The notes: generated by a model from the letters alone, not told the origin. Counted from the stretch's first letter, positions 28,586 to 37,296 are shown. The stretch: 49,168 nt of DNA from Acidobacteriota bacterium (GCA_902812465.1 CADDZE010000028.1:1-49168), one strand, 5' to 3'. Numbers and translations: made by a program.

Positions 28586-28690
28586 ATGAGTGTAATGCTT
28601 CTGAAGCTTTCCGCCATGGTCATCATTGCGTATATGGCGGTGATGCTGCTCACCCGCGTATCGACGGGGTTAGTGGGAGCGTGGCTCTGA
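28586..28690 (+). CDS. possible 34-residue single-helix membrane peptide
   Basis: A short frame encodes MSVMLLKLSAMVIIAYMAVM and 14 more residues, ending in TRVSTGLVGAWL. It is a single hydrophobic helix. GGAG lies nine bases upstream. It could be a small membrane protein of the NO-reductase region or a residue of the broken gene before it, since it shares that frame beyond its stop. Evidence is limited to hydropathy and the ribosome site. Confidence 0.3.
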   Translation: MSVMLLKLSAMVIIAYMAVMLLTRVSTGLVGAWL

Positions 28691-28700
28691 TCTCTGAACG

Positions 28701-28716
28701 TGTGACTTTGGTCATA
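28701..28716 (+). promoter_or_regulatory. CRP-type operator TGTGA-N6-TCATA
   Basis: TGTGA-CTTTGG-TCATA matches the CRP consensus TGTGA-N6-TCACA at nine of ten half-site positions. It lies about 60 bases before the hemerythrin remnant and 390 bases before the qNOR start. The adjacent Crp/Fnr gene (27144-27839) is the obvious candidate to bind it. Confidence 0.5.
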
Positions 28717-28777
28717 TTCAGACTCGATCCCGTCCTGCAAGATGCTTGGAGAAGGTGCCGTGAAGAGGCAAGGCACC

Positions 28778-29042
28778 ATGGCTGCGACAATTCAAGTTCT
28801 ACGACAGGAACATCAACTGATCAGGCAGGGGTTGGACTTCGCAGAAGGCCTGTCGATCCACCTTGAGGGTGGGGAGCAGGTTCCGATCGACGTGCTGGCC
28901 AGGGTGATGACTTTCTTTCGGCTATTTGTTGAGCCGTGACGCGATGACACAGGAAAAGATCGGTGCGGGAAAGCATCCGGCACTGGAGGCCAGGGTGAAA
29001 GACCGGATCGTTGGTCGACCCTCTCCGCAGCGGGCAGCTTAA
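28778..29042 (+). pseudogene. decayed hemerythrin-like (HHE domain) gene
   Basis: The first 54 codons read as the N-terminus of a small hemerythrin-like protein: ATIQVLRQEHQLIRQGLDFA, with the first His ligand, then VPIDVLARVMTFFRLFVEP, then TGA at 28937-28939. The matching second part appears in another frame from about 28932 (EKIGAGKHPALEARV, compare the family's LFPALEARGV) and stops at 29042. The segment that should contain the HHxKEE metal ligands is scrambled, so even a simple frameshift would not restore a working site. The downstream HxxxH region is also absent. The gene sits directly before qNOR, where hemerythrins often occur in NO-related operons. Confidence 0.5.
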
Positions 29043-29104
29043 CGAAACCAGCTGCCGTAGCAAGCTTGCGTAAGGTCAACCCGCCGACTGCTCGAGAGGA
29101 TCAT

Positions 29105-31387
29105 ATGGAGGAAGCTGGCAAGCGCGCGTTGTTAGTGGCCCGGGGCTGGGTCCAGGCTGTCACGCTGGTGTTTCTCTTCGGGTTCTTCGTTCTGGGCCTG
29201 CTGGCTTATCGCACCTATACTGGTGAGCCTCCCATTCCCGCGCGGGTGGTCGACGCGGCGGGGAACGCATTATTCACCCGCGCCGACATTCTGGGCGGGC
29301 AGCAGGTATTCCTGCAAAACGGGCTAATGGAATTCGGTTCGATCTTCGGGCACGGCGCCTACCTCGGACCTGATTTTACGGCTGACTACCTGCACCGCGC
29401 CGCCCTCCGGGTGCGTGACTCGTATGGTGGTGCGACGGATCGGGCGCAGGCGCAGACGATCGCCGATTTCAAGACCAACCGCTACGACGCGGCGACCGAC
29501 ACGCTGACCTTGACGGCGGCGCAGGCTGCTGCTTTCAGGGGCTTAGAAGGCTACTACCGCGAGTACTTTGGCGAGCCAACGACCAAGTACGGCCTTCGCC
29601 CACGCGCCATCACCGATCCGGCGCAGATCCACCGGCTCACGGCCTTCTTCGCCTGGTCGGCGTGGGCTGCTGCTGCTTTACGTCCGAGCCGCGAATACTC
29701 CTACACCAACAACTGGCCTCCGGAGCCCTTAGTGGATAACCATCCGACGGCGGACACGGTGGTCTGGAGTGTGCTCTCCTTGATCGCTCTGCTGGGTGGC
29801 ATTGGGCTGCTGCTGGCGGCCTTTGGCCGATGGAGCTTTTTGGGCTGGCACGGACGCGAGCAGCGCACCCTTTCGTTTCGTCCGCCGGGACAGGTGGCGC
29901 TGACTCCGTCGCAGCGCGTGTGTGCTTGGTTCTTCCTGGTGATGGCCGCGCTATTCCTGTTGCAAACGCTGCTGGGTGGCGCCTCGCAACACTACCGGGC
30001 GGAGATCAGCAACTTCTTCGGGTTTGACCTGGCGCGGATTCTGCCGTTCAACGTCGCCCGGACGTGGCATCTGCAACTCGCCATCTTTTGGGTGGCCGCT
30101 TCGTACCTGGCGGCAGGGATTTTCCTGGTGCCGATGATCACGCGCCAGGAGAGCCGCGGGCAGCAGTGGCTTGCTGTCTCCCTGCTAGTTGCTTTGGCGC
30201 TGGTGGTCTTCGGGAGCTTGGCGGGCGAGTTCGCTGGCATCCGCGGCTGGATGGGGAAAGCCTGGGCATGGTTCGGCAACCAAGGCTTCGAGTATCTCGA
30301 CCTCGGCCGCTTCTGGCAGATTCTCCTGACCGGCGGTTTGGTCTTCTGGGTGGTGATCCTCTTTCGCGGGTTGCGCGGACGGCTCAGCCATGAAAGCTTG
30401 GGGAACATGCCCTGGCTGTTCTTCTTCTCCGCCTTGTCCATTCCCGCCTTTTACGCCGTGGGGCTGCTCGCCCGGCCCGCCTCCCACTTCACCACCACCG
30501 ATTTCTGGCGATTCTGGGTCGTCCACCTCTGGGTGGAGGACTTCCTCGAGCTGTTCACCACCATCATGGTTGCTTACATCTTCGTATTGCTGGGTGTGGT
30601 CGACGAGCGCGTGGCCCTGAATGTGATTTATCTCGATATGCTGCTCTACTCGGCGGGCGGGGTGATCGGCACGATGCACCATGTTTATTTCTCCGGCGAG
30701 CCAGCGGTGCACATGGCCCTGGGGGCGTTCTTTTCTGCGGCTGAGGTCATCCCCCTAACGTTCTTGACCCTCGAAGCCTGGTCCTTTCTCCAGCTTGGAG
30801 CGCAACAGGGAGCCAAATCGGCTACCCCGTTTCCTCATCACTGGGCGGTGATGTTCCTCGCTGCTGTGGGGTTCTGGAATTTCCTCGGCGCCGGCATCTT
30901 CGGATTTCTGATCAATCTGCCCATCGTTTCGTATTACGAGATCGGGACGGCGCTGACCGCTAATCACGGGCACGCGGCCATGATGGGCGTCTACGGGATG
31001 CTGGCCGTAGGCCTGGCGCTGTTTTGCCTGCGCTACATGATCCCGGAAGAGCGATGGTCGGAGAGAGCTGCCAGGATCAGCTTCTGGTCGCTGAACCTCG
31101 GGCTCCTCTGGATGGTCTTCGCCACGCTCTTTCCCCTCGGGATCCTGCAGCTCTATCATTCGGTGAGCACGGGCTATTTTGACGCGCGGACGCTGCAGTT
31201 CCTGACCAATCGAACTAACGTGGTGCTCGAATGGTTGCGCCTGCCGGGTGACGTGCTATTCATTGTGGGCGGCGTGTTGCCCTTGCTCTATCTCTGCTGG
31301 CTGGGTGTGCGGCACCAGCGGGCGGCCGCAGCTGAGGCAGCAGGAGAGGTCGCCTTTGGGGAACTGGCCGCCGTCAAGGAGAGCTGA
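29105..31387 (+). CDS. norZ: quinol-dependent nitric oxide reductase (qNOR)
   Basis: qNOR reduces NO to N2O in the inner membrane using quinol electrons, for denitrification or NO detoxification. The 760-residue protein has the N-terminal helix and a long periplasmic domain (about 35-220) typical of the single-subunit form. A catalytic core of about twelve helices follows. Heme and FeB ligands are visible: TWHLQ (H322), VVHLWVEDFLELF (about H473 with nearby Glu), MHHVYFSGEP (H525, H526) and NHGHAAMMG (H621, H623). The ATG at 29105 follows GAGAGGA. An in-frame start at 29066 adds 13 unlikely residues. It is the intact centre of an otherwise decayed NO-handling region. Confidence 0.96.
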   Translation: MEEAGKRALLVARGWVQAVTLVFLFGFFVLGLLAYRTYTGEPPIPARVVDAAGNALFTRADILGGQQVFLQNGLMEFGSIFGHGAYLGPDFTADYLHRAALRVRDSYGGATDRAQAQTIADFKTNRYDAATDTLTLTAAQAAAFRGLEGYYREYFGEPTTKYGLRPRAITDPAQIHRLTAFFAWSAWAAAALRPSREYSYTNNWPPEPLVDNHPTADTVVWSVLSLIALLGGIGLLLAAFGRWSFLGWHGREQRTLSFRPPGQVALTPSQRVCAWFFLVMAALFLLQTLLGGASQHYRAEISNFFGFDLARILPFNVARTWHLQLAIFWVAASYLAAGIFLVPMITRQESRGQQWLAVSLLVALALVVFGSLAGEFAGIRGWMGKAWAWFGNQGFEYLDLGRFWQILLTGGLVFWVVILFRGLRGRLSHESLGNMPWLFFFSALSIPAFYAVGLLARPASHFTTTDFWRFWVVHLWVEDFLELFTTIMVAYIFVLLGVVDERVALNVIYLDMLLYSAGGVIGTMHHVYFSGEPAVHMALGAFFSAAEVIPLTFLTLEAWSFLQLGAQQGAKSATPFPHHWAVMFLAAVGFWNFLGAGIFGFLINLPIVSYYEIGTALTANHGHAAMMGVYGMLAVGLALFCLRYMIPEERWSERAARISFWSLNLGLLWMVFATLFPLGILQLYHSVSTGYFDARTLQFLTNRTNVVLEWLRLPGDVLFIVGGVLPLLYLCWLGVRHQRAAAAEAAGEVAFGELAAVKES

Positions 31388-31394
31388 GCGGCCG

Positions 31395-31895
31395 ATGGTC
31401 CGCGGTATCTCGGTTGAAGTGCTGCTGGCGGCCAGCTATGCCGCCTTCCTGGTCCTGGTGGCGGCGGGCCTGGAAGCGCTGGCCCGCAACTCCCATCGCC
31501 GCGCCGAGCAATTCCAGCTAGCCGGTTTCCGCTACCGGCCGGAACTGGACTTATGGGATTGCCCCGCCGGGCATCAGCTTACCCGCAGTGAGACAGACCA
31601 TCAGCGCCGTATTGTCCGCTACCGAGCACCCTCGCCTATCTGTAACCGCTGCCCAGCCAAGCCGTCGTGCACCGACTCCAGCGAGGGCCGCCAGATTGAG
31701 CAGCACCTCGAATCCTGGTTCAGTTCTGAAATCCGGCGCTTCCATCGCGGACTTTCGCTGGCCCTGCTGCTTTTGGCGGCGTCACTGCTCGCGGTTGAGA
31801 CGGTTCGCCATCACCGGCGGAGCGAGCTGATCACCCTCTCGGGCCTGCTGGCCCCGATCAGCGTGATGGCGGTTAAACGGTTCTCCCGATCTTAG
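31395..31895 (+). CDS. two-helix membrane protein with transposase-like zinc ribbon
   Basis: This 166-residue protein has hydrophobic helices at about 7-27 and 119-136 and a third weaker one at about 145-160. Between them is a soluble segment with four Cys: C56, C83, C86 and C92. It reads WDCPAGHQLTR, then RYRAPSPICNRCPAKPSCTD. This layout, including the YRA before the Cys cluster, closely resembles the Cys-rich zinc-binding segment of IS1182-type transposases. No catalytic DDE region is present, so this is not a transposase but a membrane protein with a related ribbon. It begins eight bases after the qNOR stop, implying co-transcription and a linked role such as metal, redox or NO sensing. 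Function unknown. Confidence 0.8.
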   Translation: MVRGISVEVLLAASYAAFLVLVAAGLEALARNSHRRAEQFQLAGFRYRPELDLWDCPAGHQLTRSETDHQRRIVRYRAPSPICNRCPAKPSCTDSSEGRQIEQHLESWFSSEIRRFHRGLSLALLLLAASLLAVETVRHHRRSELITLSGLLAPISVMAVKRFSRS

Positions 31896-31978
31896 GGGCG
31901 AGCAACCGCCAGGATTTGGACCTTCCGGAATGAACGACGACTCTAGGCGGGACACGCAGGTGCCAAATGGCGGCTCCG

Positions 31979-32767
31979 TTATCGCCCTGAACCGATCCAC
32001 CGCTGCAAGAAGGCGTACCAGCTCCGCTTGGGCTTCGGCTCAACCGGTGGAGGTCCGGGGGGCAGAGGCTTTCCCTCGATGACCGCCTGGGGATTCTTCT
32101 TCATCAGCAGGTCTGCGATCTCCTCCCCTCGCTCGGTGGCCAGCTTCTGATAGCATTGCGAAAGCAGCGGCGGGCGGCGCCGAGTGTCGTGTGCGTCCGA
32201 AGCGAAAAAGTGGACGAGGTTGTTTTCCAGCCACGCTTCGGTGGAGCGCAGCGATTCGATCCCAAACTTGCCCAGATAGGATTGTGCCGTGACCTGCACC
32301 AGGCAACCTCGCAAGACCCAGCGGAGCAGCAGATCCGGCTTGCGTCGAAACATGCCGTTACGTTCCGGGTGGGTAATGATGGGCGTCAGGCCGGCCACCT
32401 GTAGATCGTAGAGGATGTTCTCCATCGGGTCAGGGAGGAAATGCTCGTCAAACTCCACTAGGAGATAACTCGTTCCGTTAATAGTGTATTGGCGATGATC
32501 CGCGGTCACCCGCTGAAGGTTTTCAATCGAGAGATGGAAATCGCAACCTAGCAACAGCTGCGGCCGCTCGCCGACAGCCGCCTGCAGCTGGACTATCTTT
32601 CGCCGGCACTCTTCGGGCTCAAAGCGGAACTGGTAATTGCAGTGCGGCGTCGCCACCAGGTGGGTGATGCCGTCTTCACCAGCCATGCGGCACATGGCCA
32701 GCGCTTCCTCAAACGTTCCGGCTCCGTCGTCCTGCTCGGGCAGCGGGTGGCAATGGATGTCAATCAT
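31979..32767 (-). CDS. CpsB/YwqE-type PHP-domain tyrosine-protein phosphatase
   Basis: This cytoplasmic metal-dependent phosphatase of 262 residues removes phosphate from tyrosine kinases that control capsule or exopolysaccharide synthesis. The PHP motifs are IDIHCHPLPEQDDGA (2-16), ATPHCNY (about 39-45), ITHPERNG and FASDAHDTRRRPP. These supply the His, Asp and Glu metal ligands. The C-terminal tail is Pro-rich and ends in a basic/aromatic segment (KRSWYAFLQRW). No partner BY-kinase is in the window, but the polysaccharide cluster at 4-12 kb is a plausible system. It diverges from the next gene. Confidence 0.9.
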   Translation of the reverse strand: MIDIHCHPLPEQDDGAGTFEEALAMCRMAGEDGITHLVATPHCNYQFRFEPEECRRKIVQLQAAVGERPQLLLGCDFHLSIENLQRVTADHRQYTINGTSYLLVEFDEHFLPDPMENILYDLQVAGLTPIITHPERNGMFRRKPDLLLRWVLRGCLVQVTAQSYLGKFGIESLRSTEAWLENNLVHFFASDAHDTRRRPPLLSQCYQKLATERGEEIADLLMKKNPQAVIEGKPLPPGPPPVEPKPKRSWYAFLQRWIGSGR

Positions 32768-32897
32768 CGAAGGTCAGTTCTGCCCTCCGGAACCGAGGCG
32801 GCGTTCACTATTTGAGGTTAGCATGGCGGGAGCCATCGAGTCACTGGCGGATGGGTGTGACCGGCCGATCGGCGGCTGTTAAGATAGAATAGGCAGG

Positions 32898-33602
32898 ATG
32901 GCAGAGGTTGTAGCTCTCGCACCCGCCGCCATCGAGCATTATCTTGCTTCACGGCCGCGGCGCGTCCGGTGGGCGGAGCGGCTGCGGGGGCGGCAGTATC
33001 GTGCCCTGCGCTTTCCCGACCGCCCCACTCCCGTCCTCGTCGTGGCACACAACGCCCTTGGCCCCTTCGGCGACGCCCCGGTAGCACGCCAGATCGCGTT
33101 GGCCATCGAGCAGGACTGGCTGACAGCTCCGGAATCCTGTCGCCAATCCTACGACGCCGTGCTGTTTGCGGCCCCGGAGTTGATCGTGGTGCAGTTGCGG
33201 CACGACAACTTATGCGGATGCCTCGGCCATCGTCACCTGGCGGTCCGCGAACCGCCTTTTGCCGAGCTCCACGAGCCTTTCCAGGGGGCCAGGGTCGGTG
33301 AAATGGACATCGCCCACCGGCGTATCGACCGCTGGCAGGCTATGCCTCTGGCTGACCTGGCGCTCGATTCGCGCTTCCTCCAGGGAACACGGCTGGACGA
33401 GTTCCACGCCAAGCAGTTCCGCCTGAAGATGTTAAGTGTGATCCTCCACGAGATCCACCACTTGGTGTCGCCGCAGGAGCCGGAAAGCACCATTCGGCAG
33501 CGCAGTCTGACGCTTTACCGCGATGCCCTGGCCAGTTACGTCGAGGGCGCTCTGAAGACCCTGTCGCTCACCATTGACCGGTCCTTCTCCAGGTTTGAAT
33601 AG
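32898..33602 (+). CDS. uncharacterised protein with an HExxH zincin-like motif
   Basis: The 234-residue protein is not recognised by name. It has no signal peptide or membrane helix. The only catalytic-looking feature is ILHEIHHLVSP, in which H184, E185 and H188 form an HExxH zinc-protease motif. A downstream Glu in SYVEGAL could be a third ligand. LRHDNLCGCLGHRHLA in the middle has clustered Cys and His. It lies alone between the divergent phosphatase gene and the CRTAC1 gene. A metalloprotease or other zinc-dependent role is inference from the motif only. Confidence 0.6.
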   Translation: MAEVVALAPAAIEHYLASRPRRVRWAERLRGRQYRALRFPDRPTPVLVVAHNALGPFGDAPVARQIALAIEQDWLTAPESCRQSYDAVLFAAPELIVVQLRHDNLCGCLGHRHLAVREPPFAELHEPFQGARVGEMDIAHRRIDRWQAMPLADLALDSRFLQGTRLDEFHAKQFRLKMLSVILHEIHHLVSPQEPESTIRQRSLTLYRDALASYVEGALKTLSLTIDRSFSRFE

Positions 33603-33722
33603 TGGAGGTACTCCTCGCCATACGAAACAGAACTATCCAGCGCACCGGGAAACCTCTGGGGATGCGGGCCTTGGGCTGCCAACCCAAGCAGACAGCGTAT
33701 GCTTAGGGGAGAACAACTAGGA

Positions 33723-35513
33723 ATGACGTCGCGACAATCACCGCCGCTCGGCCGCCGCGAATTCTTGCGTACGGCAACCGCCGGCCTTGCCGCCGGGGGT
33801 GCTAGACTCCTCGCTTCCGTGCGGGTGGCTGCTCCCTCGCTCGGGGTCGGCTTTGTGAATGTGGCCCAGGCCGCTGGGATCCGCCACCAGACGATCTACG
33901 GCGGCGAGGACCGCAACCTTTATCTGCTAGAGACAACCGGATGCGGCGCTGCCTTCTTTGATTACGATCACGACGGCTGGCTGGACATCTTCCTGGTGAA
34001 CGGGACCACGATTGAGATGTCCGCCGCTTCGGCCAAGTCGTTTATTCCGGAGGCTTCCGCCTCTTCGAACATCCCGACTAACCACCTCTATCACAACAAC
34101 CGCGACGGCACCTTCACAGACGTCACCGCCAAGGCCGGCCTGCTCCGCTCGGGTTGGGGCCAGGGCGTCTGCGTGGGCGACTACGATAATGATGGCTTTG
34201 ACGATCTCTTCGTCACCTACTGGGGCCAGAACGTCCTTTACCACAACAACGGCGACGGCACCTTTACCGATGTCACCGCCAAGGCCGGGCTCGCTGAAAC
34301 GCGCACCCGCTGGAGCACGGGCTGCGCCTTTCTCGACTACGACCGCGACGGCTACCTGGACCTCTTCGTAGCCAATTATGTCGACCTCTCCGACCTGAAG
34401 ACGTGGCCGAGGCCGGAGTCTGGCCCTTGCCTCTACAAGGGTACCTCCGTGGCCTGCGGACCTCCTGGCCTGCCCGGTGCTCGGAACATCCTCTACCAGA
34501 ACAACGGCGACGGTACGTTCACCGACGTGTCGGAGAAGTCCGGCATCCTGAAGACCCACGGGACCTACAGCCTAGGTGTGTTGGTGGCCGACTTCGACAA
34601 CGACGGCTGGCCGGACATTTACGTGGCCAATGACTCGCAGCCCAGCGCTTTTTATCACAACAATCGCGACGGCACGTTTACGGATATCGCCATCACTGCC
34701 GGATGCGCTTACAGCCAGGATGGCAAGCCGCAAGCAGGCATGGGCGTGGCAGCCGGGGACTACGACTGCGACGGCTGGCTGGACATCTTCAAGACCAATT
34801 TTTCCGAGGACACGTCATCCCTCTATCACAACGTCGGCCACGCCGTGTTTGACGATGTCACCTTCGCCGCCGGCCTAGGTATGAACACCCGCTACCTCGG
34901 CTGGGGCTGCGGCTTTCTGGACCTGGATAACGACGGCTGGCCTGACATCCTGGCCTGCAACGGGCACATCTACCCAGAGCTGAAGCGCTTGTCGCTCGAC
35001 ATCCACTACGCTGAACCGAAGGTTGTCTATTACAATCTGGGCAATGGGCGCTTCAAGGACATTTCTTCGGAGCTCGGCGGCGCCATCACCGAGCCCGCCT
35101 CGTCCCGGGGCTGCGCCTTCGGAGACTTTGACAATGACGGCGACATCGACGTGCTGGTCAACACCGTAAACGATCGGCCCCAGCTCCTCCGTTGCGATTC
35201 AACCACTCCTAACCACTGGCTCAAAGTGCGCACCCTAGGTACCAAATCCAACCGTAGCGGTATCGGCGCGCGGATTACCTGCGTCACAGGTAGCCACCGG
35301 CAGACGGACGAAGTGCGCAGCGGAGGTAGTTATGCCTCGCAGAATGACCTCCGGGTGCATTTTGGCCTGGGGCAAGCCTCGAAGATCGATCGCCTGGAGG
35401 TCCGCTGGCCCAGCGGCCAGGTGGATGTGGCCGAGAACGTCGGCGTGGACCAGTTGGTCTGGATCGAAGAAGGCAAGGGAATAGTCAGGACGGTGAACCT
35501 CCGTGGGAAATGA
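33723..35513 (+). CDS. CRTAC1-family FG-GAP/ASPIC repeat protein, Tat-exported
   Basis: This 596-residue protein starts with a twin-arginine signal (GRREFLRTATAGLAAGG), implying folded export. Five or more FG-GAP/VCBS blades follow (about 50-470). They have repeated calcium-loop patterns such as DYDNDGFDDLF, DYDRDGYLDLF and DFDNDGWPDIY, and the partner phrase NNGDGTFTDV. The C-terminus is an ASPIC/UnbV domain (NHWLKVRTLGTKSNRSGIGA, VRWPSGQ). These proteins form calcium-stabilised beta-propellers outside the cell; their partners are largely unknown. The next gene, encoding a TPR protein, overlaps the end by 11 bases. That pairing is very frequent in Acidobacteriota. An in-frame ATG at 33699 is an alternative start. 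Confidence 0.9.
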   Translation: MTSRQSPPLGRREFLRTATAGLAAGGARLLASVRVAAPSLGVGFVNVAQAAGIRHQTIYGGEDRNLYLLETTGCGAAFFDYDHDGWLDIFLVNGTTIEMSAASAKSFIPEASASSNIPTNHLYHNNRDGTFTDVTAKAGLLRSGWGQGVCVGDYDNDGFDDLFVTYWGQNVLYHNNGDGTFTDVTAKAGLAETRTRWSTGCAFLDYDRDGYLDLFVANYVDLSDLKTWPRPESGPCLYKGTSVACGPPGLPGARNILYQNNGDGTFTDVSEKSGILKTHGTYSLGVLVADFDNDGWPDIYVANDSQPSAFYHNNRDGTFTDIAITAGCAYSQDGKPQAGMGVAAGDYDCDGWLDIFKTNFSEDTSSLYHNVGHAVFDDVTFAAGLGMNTRYLGWGCGFLDLDNDGWPDILACNGHIYPELKRLSLDIHYAEPKVVYYNLGNGRFKDISSELGGAITEPASSRGCAFGDFDNDGDIDVLVNTVNDRPQLLRCDSTTPNHWLKVRTLGTKSNRSGIGARITCVTGSHRQTDEVRSGGSYASQNDLRVHFGLGQASKIDRLEVRWPSGQVDVAENVGVDQLVWIEEGKGIVRTVNLRGK

Positions 35514-37296
35514 AGCGGGAGCATCGCGGCTTCGCCTGCCTTCCCCCACTGCGAGAGAGGGCCCGCCTAGGTTCCGACGCTGGGAGCCCCCCTGGACCCG
35601 GGGGGGGTTAACGGCCTCCGGCTGGCTTCTGCTGGTCGTGTGCCTGACCCCCTCCGCCGGGTGGGGAAGCCAGGCTGCCTCGAAGCGTTCTTCGGCCGAA
35701 CGCTACTACCAGGCGGGCGTGGTGGCGCTGGCGAAGCAGGACTGGGCGGCGGCCACGCGTGAATTGGAGCTGGCGGCAAAGGCCAACCCCGGCTCCGCTC
35801 GTACCCACAATGCCTTGGGCCTGGCGCTGCTTGGTGAAAAGAACTACCGCCAGGCGGCGAAGGAATTCCAGCAGGCTGTAGCTCTAGAACCGAAGTTCAT
35901 GGAAGCCTATCTCAACCTTGCCAAGGCTTCGGTTCAGCTTCCTGACCTCGACGCCGCCATCGCCGCCTATCAGCAAGCCCTGCGCATGGATCCGAACCTG
36001 CCCGAGGTTCATGACGCACTGGGCTACGTGCTGGGCAATCGCGGCAACCTGCTGGGGGCGCGCAGTGAATTCGAGGCTGCGCTCAAGCTGAAGCCGGACC
36101 TGGCGGACGCTCGCTATCACTTAGGCGTCGCCGATTATCTCCTCCATGACTATAAGGCTGCCTTGCCGCAGCTCGAAGCAGCCGTGAAGCAAAATCCCGA
36201 GCGAGCGGAAGCGCACTATTACCTCGGGCTGGTGCGACAAGAGCTGAACCAGTCGGAAGGTGCCATTTCTGAGCTCGAGCGCGCCGCAGAGTTGAACCCG
36301 GCGTCTAGCGAGTATCACAACCGCCTCGGCGTGGCACTGCAGCACGGCGGCTATCCTGTGGATGCGATCGCCGAGTTCCGCCGCGCCCTCGACCTCCGGC
36401 CCGATGATCCCGACCCCCACAACAACCTCGGCCTGGCGCTGATGGCCGAAGGCGCCGGCGAGCAGGCAACGCGCGAGTTCCAGGCAGCGCTACAGCTCGA
36501 TCCGCAGTCCATCGAAGCCCGCAACAACCTCGGCCTCGCACTGTTACAGCAGGGCCGCTGGAGCGACGCCATCCAGGTCTATCAGGAGTTAACCCGCCTG
36601 GCGCCCGATGATGCCGAGGCCTATTACAACCTGGGGGTGGCCTTCAAGCAATCAGAGCACTTCGACGAGGCGATTCACGCCCTCCACCGCGCAACGGAGC
36701 TGGACCCGAAGCTCCCCGAAGCGCACTACACATTAGGCGTTATCCTATGGCAACAAGGCAGACTAGACGAGGCGGCAGCCAGCTTCCGCGCCGCTATCGC
36801 CGCGCGTCCCGAGTACCAACAGGCCCACTACATTCTTGGGACTGTGCTGCGGCAGCAGGGCGATCTTCGGGGGGCTGAGTCTGAGCTCGAAATGGCACTG
36901 AAGCTCGATCCGCAGGATGCGGGCGCCCACCAGGCCCTCGGACAAGTCTGCCAACAGGTGGGTGATATCCCCCGGGCCCAGAGAGAATTCGAGCAGGCCG
37001 CCTACCTGAACCAAGCCAAGATGAATCAGCAGGCCGCTACCATCGCTACGCATACGGCAGCCGAAGAACTGCGCCATGGTAACACCCAGGGTGCAATCAC
37101 CAAGCTGCAGGAAGCGCTGAAGTTAGCCCCGGATTTCGCTCCGGCGCACTTCCAGCTCGCCCTGGCGCTGCGTGCCAAGGGTGACATAGCGTCAGCAGCA
37201 GCGGAATTTGCCAAAGCCCAGGCCTTGGATCCCCACCTCAAGCCGCCCCGGGAAGCCAGCAGGCGTCAGAAAGTAGCATCGGGCAGCGACCCTTGA
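35503..37296 (+). CDS. secreted TPR-repeat protein
   Basis: The 597-residue protein starts at a GTG overlapping the CRTAC1 stop, suggesting coupled translation. The start is uncertain because the first 35 residues are Pro/Arg-rich and only then comes a hydrophobic signal (GWLLLVVCLTPSAGWG). From about 65 to 580 it is a near-continuous array of about 14 to 15 tetratricopeptide repeats, for example NPGSARTHNALGLALLGEKN and DPQSIEARNNLGLALLQQGR. TPR arrays are protein-binding scaffolds. Placement after CRTAC1 suggests a joint periplasmic or surface complex, but no substrate can be named. Confidence 0.88.
   Translation: MGNEAGASRLRLPSPTAREGPPRFRRWEPPWTRGGLTASGWLLLVVCLTPSAGWGSQAASKRSSAERYYQAGVVALAKQDWAAATRELELAAKANPGSARTHNALGLALLGEKNYRQAAKEFQQAVALEPKFMEAYLNLAKASVQLPDLDAAIAAYQQALRMDPNLPEVHDALGYVLGNRGNLLGARSEFEAALKLKPDLADARYHLGVADYLLHDYKAALPQLEAAVKQNPERAEAHYYLGLVRQELNQSEGAISELERAAELNPASSEYHNRLGVALQHGGYPVDAIAEFRRALDLRPDDPDPHNNLGLALMAEGAGEQATREFQAALQLDPQSIEARNNLGLALLQQGRWSDAIQVYQELTRLAPDDAEAYYNLGVAFKQSEHFDEAIHALHRATELDPKLPEAHYTLGVILWQQGRLDEAAASFRAAIAARPEYQQAHYILGTVLRQQGDLRGAESELEMALKLDPQDAGAHQALGQVCQQVGDIPRAQREFEQAAYLNQAKMNQQAATIATHTAAEELRHGNTQGAITKLQEALKLAPDFAPAHFQLALALRAKGDIASAAAEFAKAQALDPHLKPPREASRRQKVASGSDP

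Noticed and set aside
31530-31700. IS1182-type transposase fragment
   Set aside because: Only the Cys-rich ribbon resembles the transposase. It lies in a complete frame with its own membrane helices and start, and there are no terminal repeats, so it is annotated as a membrane protein.
34080-35000. Repeated NNxDGTFTDV and DxDxDG segments as a DNA repeat array
   Set aside because: They are protein-level FG-GAP blade repeats of the CRTAC1 protein, not a separate nucleotide repeat or CRISPR.
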